Assembly: GCA_016630955.3 (NCBI GenBank)
Contig: CM049986.1
Location: forward strand, 2,418,001 to 2,482,000
Source: Didymella arachidicola
Taxonomy: Eukaryota; Ascomycota; Dothideomycetes; Pleosporales; Didymellaceae
Reading direction: 5' to 3'
DNA: 64,000 nt
The position numbers and the translations under genes were made by a program. The notes under the pieces are model-generated. The model was given only the letters and a program-made list of their open reading frames with translations. It was not told the origin of the DNA and made no database searches. Positions 46,900 to 57,802 of this stretch are shown here, one piece after another; the stretch's first letter is position 1, and each line of letters starts with the position of its first letter.

Positions 46900-48008
46900 G
46901 GCGTCGATATGTGATGTGTGTGGAAGGTAGTGTAAGGTGACTCGCACTCGTGTATGGAACCAAGTATATTTTAAAGGTCGTGTGCGTACCGGTGGTCGTG
47001 TTTTGGCCCTCGTGCCGTGTGGTAAGTTGCTGTACGCGAAGTGTTGTGTTCGTGTTAGGTTTTGGTAGTGGAGGGATATTTGTAGGAAACGAAAACTTCA
47101 AAGAACGGGATGTTAGTTCTCACAACTTGAATCCTACAGACCCTTGGTTCACTGCATACCTTGCGGCAAATCACACAGCCCTGCTTACCCTTTGACGCAA
47201 GAGTCACAGGTCTCAGCCTTGGAACGCTCACAAACAATTCCCAACCCCACCATTTCAGCCCCACCTCATCACACTCGCCATCTTCAAATCCCTGATTGGC
47301 TTACCCTGGTGCCTCCCAAATGGTATTAGCTTGGTTTAGTCATCGCAAATTTCAATTGGGTTTATCGTGCGCGCGTCTCTTGGAACTTTTTTCTTCTCTA
47401 CATAAACTGAACACCTTCGTATTCACTCTGCTCTTCGTTCAAATGAGGATGATGGAGGGGAAAACGGAGGTCAGAGCATATTGCGTCTGCTTACCCCCTT
47501 CTCTTCGTGGTTTCTGACCTGGTGGAGCGAAGGTAAATAAAATGGACGGTACATACCTTTCTCCCCTTGTGATCTGTTGTATATGTGGATTCAGACGGCG
47601 CATACGTCAGGAAAAATCGCAATCTGATGCTGCATTTTGGCTATGCTTTTTCGTCGATGCGACAGTTGGATTGCGTGTTCCTTCTTCAGCGCTCTTTGGC
47701 AGCCTTGCGCTGAGGCTAGCCAAGCATGATCGTCAGCACGAAGCATGAGCTGGTCTCACACATTCCAGCTTTCATCACGACCTGCTATATTTGGCAGTCA
47801 GGCGAGCATATTGCTTCATTGGGTCAACTATATAAACGTGTACGCTCCTCCTCGTCCTTACATCTGAAGCGGTCTGCGCGCTGTGCTATTCTGGGTGTGT
47901 GCCGGGGAGGTGGCTGATCTACTCGGCGCCGCATAAACCAGGAATAATATTAAGGCTTCAAGAAGTCGACCTGCCGTACAGTTTACCTCCTCTTGCCATA
48001 TCCCCTGG
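46900..48008. other. Divergent intergenic region
   Basis: About 1.1 kb between the starts of the PDAP1-like gene and the 48009 gene. A TATA-like word TATATAAA lies at 47829-47836, about 170 bp before the plus-strand start. No gene seen. Confidence 0.45.
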
Positions 48009-48905
48009 ATGACAGCTAAAGCCTCGAATGTTGGGTTCCTGAACCTCCCAATCTCAATACGGCAGAAGGTCTATGCCTACTTGCTTCTGCCGAACCTGGA
48101 AGAAGACGTCACAACCATCAACTACACTCTAGAATGGCCGCACCTGGAAAACCCAAGCAACACCACGTTCGCTGGACCGACACAGATTGACTTTTGCACT
48201 TGTCCGTGCGAGACCACCAACAAGGATGCCACTGAAGACGCCAGTGATCCTGCTGAAGACCCGCAGGAAGATGGCTACAATGACGGAAGTCATCGTGGAT
48301 CACATATCTACACGAGATACCAATGTCAGGGCCCGAAAGTCTATTTCAAAACACCCCGCGAAGGACTCTGGATATTAGACGCTGCCTACGGTCAATTCAA
48401 CATCCTCCGTCCTGCTTTGAACGACGAACTTGCAAACCGGCCAACAGCCACTCTTTTGCAAACCTGCAGGCAAGTTCATGACGAAGCACTGCTCTACCTG
48501 TACCGTGATCGCGAATTCTTTTTAACCACCGGGCCTTGCCCGAGAGGTAGATACCAAGCGTATGCTACTTTGCAATGGCTTCAGCAACAGAGCGCAGAAG
48601 GACGTGGCAATGTCGAAATCTTTAGGTTGCTTGTGCAGCCATATGAAGAAGACTGCAACTCTGCCGAGGTCGAGGGTGCATATGCAGAGCTCAGTGTGTA
48701 CGTCCGGAACCATTTGCCCCGGTTCAAACGGTTGTGTCTAGACGTGTGGGATCGAGAAACGTATCATGCGGCAAATTTGTTTCACGGGCTATTCGGCATG
48801 CGAGACCTGGGAATTGTAGTACGGCGACCACAACAGGGAGACGAGGTCGAGGTATACGTTATAGAAGAGAGCTTCCTGGGAAGCTTCGACTATGTAGCAG
48901 AGTAG
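48009..48905 (+). CDS. F-box-like fungal protein (DUF7730-type)
   Basis: Intronless, 298 residues. It opens with FLNLPISIRQKVYAYLLL, the short F-box-related helix, and later has LLQTCRQVHDEALLYLYRDREFF, the second hallmark of this ascomycete family also seen in the 12563-13879 gene. Between them is an acidic low-complexity insert (DASDPAEDPQEDG). It ends in a polar beta-rich stretch. Function unknown; probable protein-interaction adaptor. Confidence 0.78.
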   Translation: MTAKASNVGFLNLPISIRQKVYAYLLLPNLEEDVTTINYTLEWPHLENPSNTTFAGPTQIDFCTCPCETTNKDATEDASDPAEDPQEDGYNDGSHRGSHIYTRYQCQGPKVYFKTPREGLWILDAAYGQFNILRPALNDELANRPTATLLQTCRQVHDEALLYLYRDREFFLTTGPCPRGRYQAYATLQWLQQQSAEGRGNVEIFRLLVQPYEEDCNSAEVEGAYAELSVYVRNHLPRFKRLCLDVWDRETYHAANLFHGLFGMRDLGIVVRRPQQGDEVEVYVIEESFLGSFDYVAE

Positions 48906-49371
48906 GCTCCGAGATAAGCTATCACGGTACAGACATAGTCCTCCTCCTGTGTATGGCTCTGGTCAATCGCCAGTTCCTGCTTGAAACAAGAAGTGGATGT
49001 GAATCACGCTCAGATAACAGATGTTTTCATAGCAGCAAGTTGCACACATATTCCTTGATCTTCTCGGCTCTCACCGCAAGCTCGTTTCTGTATCCGGTCC
49101 ACCTCACGCTAATGTCACGATACGTGTCAAACCTCTTGTGAGGAATTCCATGGCTTAGCTTTGTGCATTAATACCATCAACGACTCTGCCGAATCTCTCA
49201 AGGAAATCTGCGGGATCCGCATGCTCTTGTCCCCTTCACAGAGGCTGACCAAAGACGGATGGCCGTAGTCTGCTCGGTCCGGACCTTGTTTTCTTTGTCA
49301 TGGAAAGGGAAAATTGGACCGGCCGCAGCGGTATTAAAGCGGCACTTCGACTTGAAGTCCACATCCACCCT
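48906..49371. other. Spacer before the BTB relic
   Basis: 466 bp, no gene seen. It separates the convergent 48009 gene and the BTB pseudogene. Confidence 0.5.
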
Positions 49372-50090
49372 TTAAGACTTGTAGCTCGTAGAAAGTTCTC
49401 TCCAAAAACCTTGTTGGTCTACAGCTGCCTCAAAGTAATCCTCTTTCCTCAATCGCCACAGTAGACCATCAGTATTCGACCATTCCCCGCCCTTCCAGTC
49501 AACTTGTCTATACAAATTCAGCACAAGCTCTCTGGCAAACTCTTCAGGCCAAATCTCATTATGATCGAGTGCACGAGCTAGATCTGCGTGAGCAAATGTG
49601 TCGACAATGAGCTGACGCGCTGCGCAGCCTTTCATTGTGCCACCGTAAAGGATGTGCAGTGCTTCGACGCAAGGTGCGCTTCGTAGACTACGTTTGGTGT
49701 AATCCCCAGTAAAAAGCGCGTCCCATAGATACTTCATCAGAATCTCAGTGGTAGTTCGATCCTGGAGGAATTCAGCAAGCACGTAGAGTCTGAAGAGCAT
49801 GATGTAGTCTGTGCCTGCGTGATCAGTCGCACTTCCCGTTTCTGGAAGCTGCAAATCGAGTGGCTGCCCATACAGAATTTAAAGGTACATAGCAAAGATC
49901 ATGGGGTCTCGGTTCCAGATGTGGATTGTCTGGATGCTGTCTCGTTGCCAACATTGTTTCAGTGCGGCCTTGCAGAAATCTGAGCGTGAAGTGATCAGCG
50001 CGCGGCGGGTACTGCGAAGTTTGTCACGGCCTGGAAATCCTCATCGTATATCTTGATGGTTACGAGTGCCTTGTAGAAGCTTCTGCGTGT
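49372..50090 (-). pseudogene. Broken BTB-domain gene
   Basis: Read on the minus strand, a BTB core is visible in pieces. FYKALVTIKIYDEDFQAV comes first. After a one-base frame change near 50025 comes LRSTRRALITSRSDFCKAALKQCW, then IHIWNRDPMIFAMYL. An in-frame TAA at 49879-49881 follows, where Tyr is expected, and then ILYGQPLDLQLPETG and the post-BTB helices (YVLAEFLQDRTTTEILMKYLW). The tail to 49372 stays open for 160 codons. The two lesions and lack of any rescuing intron point to a decayed gene. Ascomycete BTB genes of this type form large families, and another relic lies just upstream. Confidence 0.7.
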
Positions 50091-50535
50091 CAGCATTAAT
50101 CTTGTGAGACACGAAGTACCTACTCGTTTGCTTCAGTGCTCGTGCCTGGAGAGAAACAGATTGTTTGCATCACGAAAAGCTCTGTGAGATTAGGAGCATG
50201 TGCTTCCCCGGCGCAAATGTGTAATCAGCAGTTTACAATCACAATTTCCGTGAACATCTTCTCGTGCTGTGCTTCCTTGCAAACTTGACAGGCAATGATC
50301 ACGTGACAGCAATGATATGGGAGCATTTAACGTCAAGGCCTCTGAGTTTCTCAGCGAGGACGTAAACATGATGAACATCGCGGTCTCGTTGATGACAACC
50401 CTAGAGACTGCAGTCTTGAAATTCTTCTCAGTCTGATCGATTTTGTCCGGGCTTGTACCTTTGATGTCTGTCTATGGATGCTCAACGATGGGTAAATTGC
50501 TGGTACAGAGCAGCTGCATTCAAGTCGCGAAGACG

Positions 50536-50998
50536 TCACCTGCAAGATCCTCATCTGGCAGAGTCATCACTCCGGTATCTTCTTCTACTTTTCTGTCGAT
50601 ACTGCTATCCCCTGCAGGCTTCTCTTTGCTAGATTCAGGCTTCGTTCAGCTTTCCCAGACTCACCCTCAGCTGATGACTATGAGGCTATTCCGGTATTGG
50701 GCGTTGTGACGCGGGGCTGTGAACCTTCACTGTCCCTCTTACAGTCACCTCAGGTAGACTCATCGTCATCCATCTTGACCTTGCAATCGATCTCTTCAGG
50801 CTTTCCAGTTGGGACGTCTTTATAGATAGTGCGGTGATCGCTGACGTTTGGAAACCGGGTGGTCTCCAACGTGTCCTCGATGTAGTAAGAAAGAGTGTTT
50901 ATAAGATCCTCGTGCACCGCGAACGATCGTGCACTGCCTGGTCGTTCGTCGTGGTTATTCACGTGGCTGACGACGATATTGACCATCAGGCTAAGCAA
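50536..50998 (-). pseudogene. Second BTB-like relic
   Basis: A minus-strand stretch reads SFAVHEDLINTLSYYIEDTLE and FPNVSDHRTIYKDV, close to the start of fungal BTB domains (F.VHKxLL..S.YF). It stops at 50750; a further coding-like acidic segment (KVEEDTGVMTLPDEDLAGDVFAT) follows at about 50640-50536 before another stop. No intact gene can be assembled. It may be the other end of the 49372 relic or a separate copy. Confidence 0.4.
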
Positions 50999-51498
50999 GT
51001 AGCTGTTGAGGTCAGCAGTAAAGCTTCGAGACGCATCGGCAACACACTTGAGCAGTGCACTCTTCTCTGCAAGTACTTCAGCCGTATTGGCTAGTATTGA
51101 GAGGCTGGAGGGGAAATATGAAGAAAATGCGAAGCCTGATAGTTATATGCCTATAGGATAAAGTTTAGAAAAGAAAGGAGCGATGCTCAACCTTGCCTGC
51201 GACACGATAAAACCGCCAATGAGTACACTTCAAGATCTGGTGCCGGGGAGCCGCAACTGCTGCGCCACCTGACTTTGAGCACGGAGCGAAAGATCCTCTT
51301 GCGGCCAATCGTGTACCCACTTGTTCAGCGGGGGGGGGGGGGGGGGGGGGCTGCAGTACGTCAAGCCCTTGGAAATGCGATCAAGGGCGAAAAAGAGCTG
51401 CTCTTTGCAAAGCAGATGGAATCTTCCTAAGTCAAGTAGTTCCTTCTGAAAAAGGCTGGTAGGTAGCTTGGTACTGCACAGCGGCTAGTATTCGTTCT
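50999..51498. other. Spacer containing poly-G tract
   Basis: 500 bp without a gene, between the BTB relic and the ung1 stop; the poly-G run is its only notable feature. Confidence 0.5.
51330..51350 (+). repeat. Homopolymer of 21 G
   Basis: An unbroken run of 21 G followed by CTGCAG (a PstI site). Such long G runs are rare in fungal DNA. It could be a true G-rich element, a cloning G-tail next to PstI, or an assembly artefact. Confidence 0.85.
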
Positions 51499-52720
51499 TC
51501 AGAGTCCCGCTTCTCTCAAAGCTGCTTCCTCATCTGAATCAATCTCCGCCTCAGGGTCAGCAGCTTTGTCATTGACATCTTTGACAGAAGCCCCTCCCTG
51601 CACTGACTTTATGTCCAGAGTCGGTGCTTGATTCTCCTTTGTGTTTGCAGTGTCCTTCGATTCGGCATTGTCTTTTGGATCGGTGGGCTGGCCTGTTTTG
51701 CTGGGCTCGACAACATCCTTGGGGTCCACGTTGAGGTCCCAGTCAACGCCACCGTCCTTGCCATAGCGCTGAACCAGCCACTCGTTTGCTTTGGTGAAAT
51801 GATGACAGTCGAACTGAACGTTGTTAGCGAACCCACAGCATATTTTGGACGTGCAAACTCACGAATCCCCTCATTGCGCTCAGCGGGCTAGGGTGCACAC
51901 TTTTCAGGATCAGATGCTTGTCCACTGGAATTCCCACAGTCCTCTTCTGAGCCGGCGAACCCCACGCCATAAAAACGACACCATTGCTACGCACCTTCAC
52001 GACAGTGTCGATGACCTTCTGCGTGAGCAATTCCCATCCCTTGCCCTGATGTGAGTTTGCCTCGCCTCTACGCACAGTCAAGCATGTGTTCAGCAGCAAG
52101 ACTCCTCGATCAGCCCATGGTGTCAACAGGCCACCCTTCTTCGGCGGTGGCTGATAGTCAGGGTAGTCCTTCTTGAGCGCCTTGTATATATTCTGGAGAG
52201 ACGGAGGTGCGGGTGTAGGTGGACGGACGGAGAAGGAAAGGCCGTGAGCCTGGTTGGGGCCATGGTAGGGATCTTGCCCTGTGATGACGACTTTGACGGT
52301 ATTCAGTGGAGTGTGTCGTGACCTAAACAACGTTGTTAGTCACACGACTCAGCGTGGTTCGAAGTAGAAAACGTACCAGGAGTACACGTCCTTCATGGGA
52401 GGAAAAACAGTCTTGCCACTGCTGAGCTCTTTCTTCAAGAACCTCTTGAGCTCCAGAAATTGTGGGTTGACAAGCACATCTTTGAGATGTGGAAGCCAGC
52501 TCTCGTGCAGGGTGTCGAGCTCCAACTGTAGCAGCTCCTTTTGCTCTTCTGTAAGTTTTGAGACCCACGCGTCTCTATCGAACTTCGCGGCTATAGCCGA
52601 GGATGCTTTCGCGTTTGGTGAAGGTTTTGGCGCGCCAAAGAAGGCTGTGATGCTGCCATTGGGCTTCGGCTTCTTCGTCGCGTCAGTTGCGGCCTCGGCA
52701 GCCTTGCGCTTGAGGCTCAT
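51499..52720 (-). CDS. ung1: Uracil-DNA glycosylase
   Basis: Family 1 UDG removes uracil from DNA, the first step of base-excision repair. Exons 52720-52377, 52322-51863 and 51813-51499, with introns of 54 and 49 nt, give 372 residues. The N terminus has a basic nuclear signal (SLKRKAAEAATDATKKPKP) and a PIP-box-like NGSITAFF for PCNA. The catalytic water-activating Asp132 is in TGQDPYHGPNQAHGLSF, LLLNTCLTV follows, and the His (about 258) is in HPSPLSA. An acidic C-terminal extension of about 75 residues (from DPKDVVEP to the end) exceeds the family's usual end after WxLP-type segments. Confidence 0.95.
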
Positions 52721-53337
52721 TTCGACAGCCGTGTGTTTCGAGGCTCAATTGCAGGTTAAGGACGTGAGAGCGTAGCAGCCTAATTGGATATCTTGTGTAT
52801 CATATACGCCTGACTCTGAATCGACTGGCGAGAAATGTTGCCTGGAGCTGAGTTGCACAGCACCGAGGAGCAACGCGCGACCGTGACGTTCTCGATCGGA
52901 GTGGGCTCCGCAGCGTCGTAAAGGGCTAGCTCAGCCTTACGGCACCGGGTTTCGCGACCACGTTTCGCGTGTCTCTCGCGTCTTTACCAAGAATGATGTC
53001 ACGCCTCCTGCCTCTCAGCGAACAACCGAGAGCAGGGATGTGAACAGGCTGCGACGGACTCACGTCAAGGATGCCCGTCTGAAAGCCTCTGGAGTGTCGA
53101 ATCAGAGGCCAAGACAGCGGAGCTATGCGTCTGTGGTGTTTCTAGACCCTTGTTTGCCGGCAAGGTGCTTGCCATTGCCAGGCAGCACCACGTCAGAGTT
53201 TGTGGAGGTATGTAAACATGGAGTATAACAATCGAAGTTCTCTTACTTAGGTTTTTTGCATCAGTTCACTCTTGTTCTCTCTCCACAGGCAATACCCAAT
53301 TTTAACCACTCTACAACCTTCCACAACATACTTCAAT
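52721..53337. promoter_or_regulatory. Divergent promoter region, ung1 and con-10-like gene
   Basis: 617 bp between the two starts. No gene seen; it contains both promoters. Confidence 0.5.
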
Positions 53338-53828
53338 ATGGCTTCCAGCAACCCAGCCAACTTCGCCAACCTTCCCAAGGATGAACTGAAGGAGATCGCA
53401 GCAAAGGGTGGTCACGCATCTCACGGTTCACAGCAAGAGTCTGACAACTCCGGTCATCCAGACCGCAACCCAGACGGCACCTTCACCAAGGGCTCAGAGC
53501 TCGCAAAGGAGTTGGGTGCTCAAGGTGGCCATGCTGCAGGCCATACTGGTGCCAACAGCAACGATAGCGGCGTAAGTCGTGATATATCGCCCTTGACCTC
53601 GTCCAGGCATTGACATTCTTCCAGCGTAACCCCGATGGCACCTTCAAGGCCGGAAGCCAGCTCGCTCACGATCTCGGCGTGAAGGGCGGTCATGCTTCTC
53701 ATGAGCACGGTCAAGGTCAGACTGACGATAACGGCCGCAACCCTGACGGCACCTTCAAGGCTGGCAGCAAGCTTGCTCACGACTTAGGTGTTCAGGGCGG
53801 ACACGCCTCGCACACTCACCAGCAGTGA
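53338..53828 (+). CDS. con-10: Conidiation/stress KGG-repeat protein (con-10-like)
   Basis: Con-10-like proteins are small hydrophilic stress and conidiation proteins (KGG motif, PF10685-type). Exons 53338-53571 and 53625-53828, with a 53-nt intron, give 145 residues. Four KGG-type motifs occur (AAKGGHASHG, GAQGGHAAGH, GVKGGHASHE, GVQGGHASHT), with three copies of a spacer like RNPDGTFKAGSQLAHDLG. The intron sits exactly between repeat units. No signal peptide or membrane segment. Probably protective during dehydration or spore formation. Confidence 0.9.
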
Positions 53829-55285
53829 ATCTTTGTGGATGGTGGACTTAGTCTAGCACGCAAGGATGTTACAGGCGGACATGAAAGAGTAACGACCTAA
53901 TGAATGAATCAATGACGAAGAACACTTGTTACAGGTCAGACTGCGATGTCTGCTCATGATTGCCGACTAAACTTTGCGTGCAATATAATGTGCTGGATGT
54001 GACCTAGCTCTCACATATGGAACCAGCAATCGTTGCGTCGACACCATCATAGGATGCATCGGAGTCATGCCATCACGGCCTCATTTGAGCCTTTGGCAGT
54101 ACTCAATTTCCTCATCTAATAGTGCACTCGTTTTATCAGGACTGCTTTGCAACTCACTTCCCCCCACATCCCGTACAAATACCATCTTTCTCTCCCTTCA
54201 ACGCCCACAGCTTCGCACCCTCTGTCTCATCACTCCCCGTATACACCACAACCGGTCCCGATTTTCCTTTCTCTGCTGCGTTATCAGTACCGTCCTCAAG
54301 ATCGTGATCATGGGGAAGGACCTGCCTTGCTCATGCACTGACTCTGGTTCAGGAGTGTGCCACCGCTCTACCTCATTGTAGCAAGCTGCCCAGTCGTATT
54401 CTTGGGCCTATGAGAGTACCGTCTCGGGGATCACCAGTGTAGAAGCACCAGTTGAGTAGTATTCTAGGGCGTGGTGTTGCGCGCGGCAGTGGCCTGTTGG
54501 TGGGGTATGGGACATTCTTGAAGTGCGGATTGACGTGTTGGTATGTCTTGATGGCGAGGAGCTTTGATGTGTTTGATACGTGCACACTCGGTATGGATCG
54601 AGGAATTAACTTGAGAAGTCGACTTGTAACTATTGAATGTTGTTATGCGTCACAACATGCGCTTTTATATAGAGTGAGGCAGGTCCGCAGTGCGGCTGAA
54701 GAGCATGTAAGGTATGATAACAGCACAGTACGAGTGGTGGTGAGAGCAACAGCATTTTCCGACGCCATGTTAGTGGTGAGACCGGGGGGCCACCAGTGGG
54801 GAGATCACCTTATTCTAAATCATGCCCACTCAAAGCTATGGAAACATCAGCGAAAGTGCATGTGTTGTACATGGTTTACAAACATTTCGTATCTGCACAG
54901 GATTCTCTGATTAAGGTTTTTGTGGTGTCTTGTGACTGCCTCGCGACTGATCAGTCCTGCCGCGGTGACCACGTCTACGAAGTAGACTCTTGGAACTAGT
55001 CGCCGCTGTCCACTCTCTCACCTCCAACAACTGCCGTATATCACAACTACAGGCTTCTCTCTCCCCACCGCATCCAATCAAACCCTTCTGTTCTATCATT
55101 CCATCGTTTACTTAACAGCAATATAATCCCATCGTTTACGAGCGCATCCCGTAGAGGACGCCCAACAGGCAGACCGTCGCACTATCAATACCCGCTTGAG
55201 GGCTCCTTTCACTTTAATCAGAAAGTAAGACGACCACGCCGACTCTAGCAGCACGCAACCTCCAAGCGAAACGACACTCGCTGAT
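53829..55285. other. Gene-poor stretch
   Basis: About 1.45 kb. A 23-residue Cys-containing frame (54311-54382) and several other short frames occur, but none has a splice pattern or domain that supports a gene. Confidence 0.5.
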
Positions 55286-56314
55286 ATGGGCGATGCAAGT
55301 CAAGTCAACACAGGAAGCACAGTTTATGAGCACGACCATGAAGAATGGATTCCTACAGCAACTGGGTGCAAGACCGTCCACAATCTGTACGCCAGAGACC
55401 CATCCAAACAGCCTCGATGCGTCGCGAGAAAACTTCTTGGGAGAAGAGGGACCGATGGGTGTGCTTGGGAGCTGCAAATCCTCGAAATTAGCGCTGGACC
55501 GCCACAAACGAGCCGTTCATCCCCTTGCACCAAGTTCGGTAGACCCCGATTACTACGCAGCAATTTTCGAGTAGTATGACGAAGGCGACGTGCCCACATG
55601 GACGGATCATCGTTGTTCAGAAGAGTGCGTCCCAGAGTATATCGTCTGGCGGTTCTTCGTTCCGATGACGCAGGCATTGGCGTTCATTCATGGCGAGATC
55701 CCGACAAGTCGCGGAAAACCGACGAAGCTGTTGCATCTGAACATAAGACCTGCGAAAATCCTGGTTACGTATAACGGCAGCGACTACCCCTCCTTCAAGC
55801 TCATCGACTTCCAGCTCGCTGTGGGGACACGCCCGAGAAGGAGACTCATCTTCGGATGTTCGACTGGCAGCCTCCCGAGACTCCCAAGATCTATACCAGG
55901 GCGGCCGAGGTCTGGTCCATGGACGCTTGCGTATATTTCCTTGCAACAAAGGGTTTGCCTATCGAAAACACCCCCGAAACCCGTAAACGTTCGGCGTCGG
56001 AGTTCATGGCGCAACGTGAGCGAGGTCTTGCCACCCAATACCCTAATCTGGGTTGGTATCGTATGGCTACACTGCCAAGGCGCGTCGTCCTTATTAATAT
56101 CGATAGCGATGGACATGTTCAGGACCGCGGTACGAAACCGGGGCGACCGACGTACAATCGATATAGCGACAAGCTGAACTACTGGATGAGTAGATGCTTA
56201 GAACAATTGAGCAGGGATCGACCAACGACACTCGAGCTGCTGGACAGCCCTGGCATGCGCGGGGACGCCAGCCAAGAGTTGTCCGAGGTCCAGTGGATAG
56301 ACATAGTCCTTTGA
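55286..56314 (+). pseudogene. Decayed protein-kinase-like gene
   Basis: Coding-like pieces lie in three frames. The first (from 55286) ends in CAWELQILEI. The second continues as HPLAPSSVDPDYYAAIFE, a TAG at 55572-55574, then YDEGDVPTW. It goes on to VPEYIVWRFFVPMTQALAFIH, LLHLNIRPAKILV and LIDFQLAV. Near 55825 a frame change at a GGGG run leads to FDWQPPETPK and AAEVWSMDACVYFL, then to stop at 56312. This is the kinase C lobe. The catalytic loop has lost the HRD Asp (HLN), and DFG is DFQ. At least two frame changes and one stop mean no active kinase. Confidence 0.72.
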
Positions 56315-56317
56315 CAT

Positions 56318-57085
56318 CTATTCGGCATTCTTCCATATCCTCACGATATGTAATCTCTCCCAACCAGCCTTCTTTCCACTTGTGCCAACTGTCTCTGCTT
56401 GCCACCCAAATCCCCAGTCTCTTATTTGCTGTTTGACAACATCTGGCTTGTTCTGTGCACACAACAGCACGTAGCCCACTCCGCGTCCTTTGCTCAGTAT
56501 GTGTGGTATCTGCCCGAGCATCCTGTTGGTCACCACCATTCCATCTTCTCCACCAGCATACGACAGCTCTAGCAAGTAGGAGTCTTGCTCGAAACTAGTC
56601 TTGGTCTTGCCCTCAGGCACCGCGTTGTAGTCCGTATGCCGCGAGAAATCAGGTAGTTCGGCAGGTACGTACGGCGGGTTGAAGATGAAGACGTCAATCG
56701 AATGCGCCCGAATTGAGGATGCCAGGTCGCCGTTCACGACATCCAACAATATGGATCGATCATGCAAGCGTTCCTTCTCATTGATGGCTGTCGAGACGGT
56801 CTGTGAAGCGGCTCGGCAAGCGAAGCTGTTGATGTCAGTGCCCAAGGTTAGCACATCGTGGCGACCAAATATGCTGCGCGCATTGGCAGCGACAAAAGCT
56901 AGCACGACACCTGAGCCAACGCCCACCTCGAGCACCAATGGTGGGGCTGTCGACCAAGTGAAGCGCTCTGACAGGAACGCAGATTCGCTTGGTGATGCCA
57001 ACGTATCGAGCAATAGATACGAGTCCTCGGCTGGCTCGTAGACGCGGTCAAAGTCGACGTGCGAAGTCGAAGGCGTCGGCAGCAT
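56318..57085 (-). CDS. mtq2: eRF1 glutamine methyltransferase Mtq2
   Basis: Mtq2 (HemK2) methylates the Gln of the GGQ motif of release factor eRF1 with S-adenosylmethionine. Intronless, 255 residues. The SAM-binding motif I is LEVGVGSGVV (about residue 50), and the catalytic NPPYVP lies near residue 133. The N terminus YEPAEDSYLLLDTL is diagnostic of the family, and FEQDSYLLELS and GWERLHIVRIWK close the fold. It needs the partner Trm112. Start at 57085 (MLPTPSTSHVDFDRVYEPAED) matches family length. Confidence 0.93.
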   Translation of the reverse strand: MLPTPSTSHVDFDRVYEPAEDSYLLLDTLASPSESAFLSERFTWSTAPPLVLEVGVGSGVVLAFVAANARSIFGRHDVLTLGTDINSFACRAASQTVSTAINEKERLHDRSILLDVVNGDLASSIRAHSIDVFIFNPPYVPAELPDFSRHTDYNAVPEGKTKTSFEQDSYLLELSYAGGEDGMVVTNRMLGQIPHILSKGRGVGYVLLCAQNKPDVVKQQIRDWGFGWQAETVGTSGKKAGWERLHIVRIWKNAE

Positions 57086-57254
57086 GGTGTTGTTTGCGGG
57101 ATTCCGGAGTGGTGCTGGAAAAGATTGGCCGATGTGCTCTGGACCCTGACCACGCTAGCCGAGGCTGAGGTCATCGAGTCTCTCGATGATCATGAATTCA
57201 TCATTCTGATTTGGTCTTCATCTTCGACATCTCTCCAAATACTAATTGATCAAG
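57086..57254. promoter_or_regulatory. Short bidirectional promoter, mtq2 and acn9
   Basis: Only 169 bp separate the two divergent start codons, so both genes must share regulatory DNA. No particular site is claimed. Confidence 0.6.
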
Positions 57255-57802
57255 ATGAGAATCTACTCGCGGTTACTGGCCACGGCCACAGATGCTGGAG
57301 CATCCAAAGGACCCTTTCGCCCAGCTCCTGCTGCGCTACTGCCACCGATTCCGCTTTATAGGACGATTCTTAGGACGCATCGAAAGAAATTGCCTATAGA
57401 ACAACGGCTGCTCGGCGATATGTACGTCAAGGCTGAATTTAGGGCGCATAGAGATATCGACAACCCTGTTCAGATTGTAAGTTCGAAATTCTACACGTGA
57501 TTCAGCATGGAACTGACGGCAACGCAGATTGGCTTCCTTTCTGAATGGCAGATGTACGCTCAAGCAATAGAAGGCGACAGTTGGAAAGGAGAGAAGATGG
57601 ACAAGGCTAAGATTGACAAGATGAGCGGTATGCAGTCTTTTCACCCCAGCATTGCACTGTGTACTGATGATTGATAGACCAGCAAATCGGTCAGCTGTAC
57701 GAGCTCATGCAACAAATTAAGAAGGCAGATGCCGAAGATACTGAGTACGAGGAGGCTGAAGTCGTAGTACCACTCGACGATCCGAAGAAGTCCGATCAGT
57801 GA
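57255..57802 (+). CDS. acn9: Succinate dehydrogenase assembly factor SDHAF3/Acn9 (LYR protein)
   Basis: Acn9/Sdh7 (SDHAF3) is a mitochondrial LYR-motif protein that assists iron-sulfur insertion into SDH subunit B. Exons 57255-57476, 57528-57627 and 57678-57802, with introns of 51 and 50 nt, give 148 residues. The start gives an amphipathic basic presequence (MRIYSRLLATATDAG). The motif IPLYRTILRTHRKKLP contains LYR, followed by the conserved LGDMYVKAEFRAHR and FLSEWQMYA. The tail is acidic. Confidence 0.93.

Noticed and set aside
54311..54382. 23-residue Cys-containing peptide frame (MGKDLPCSCTDSG...)
   Set aside because: Too short, no signal peptide and no context; likely chance.
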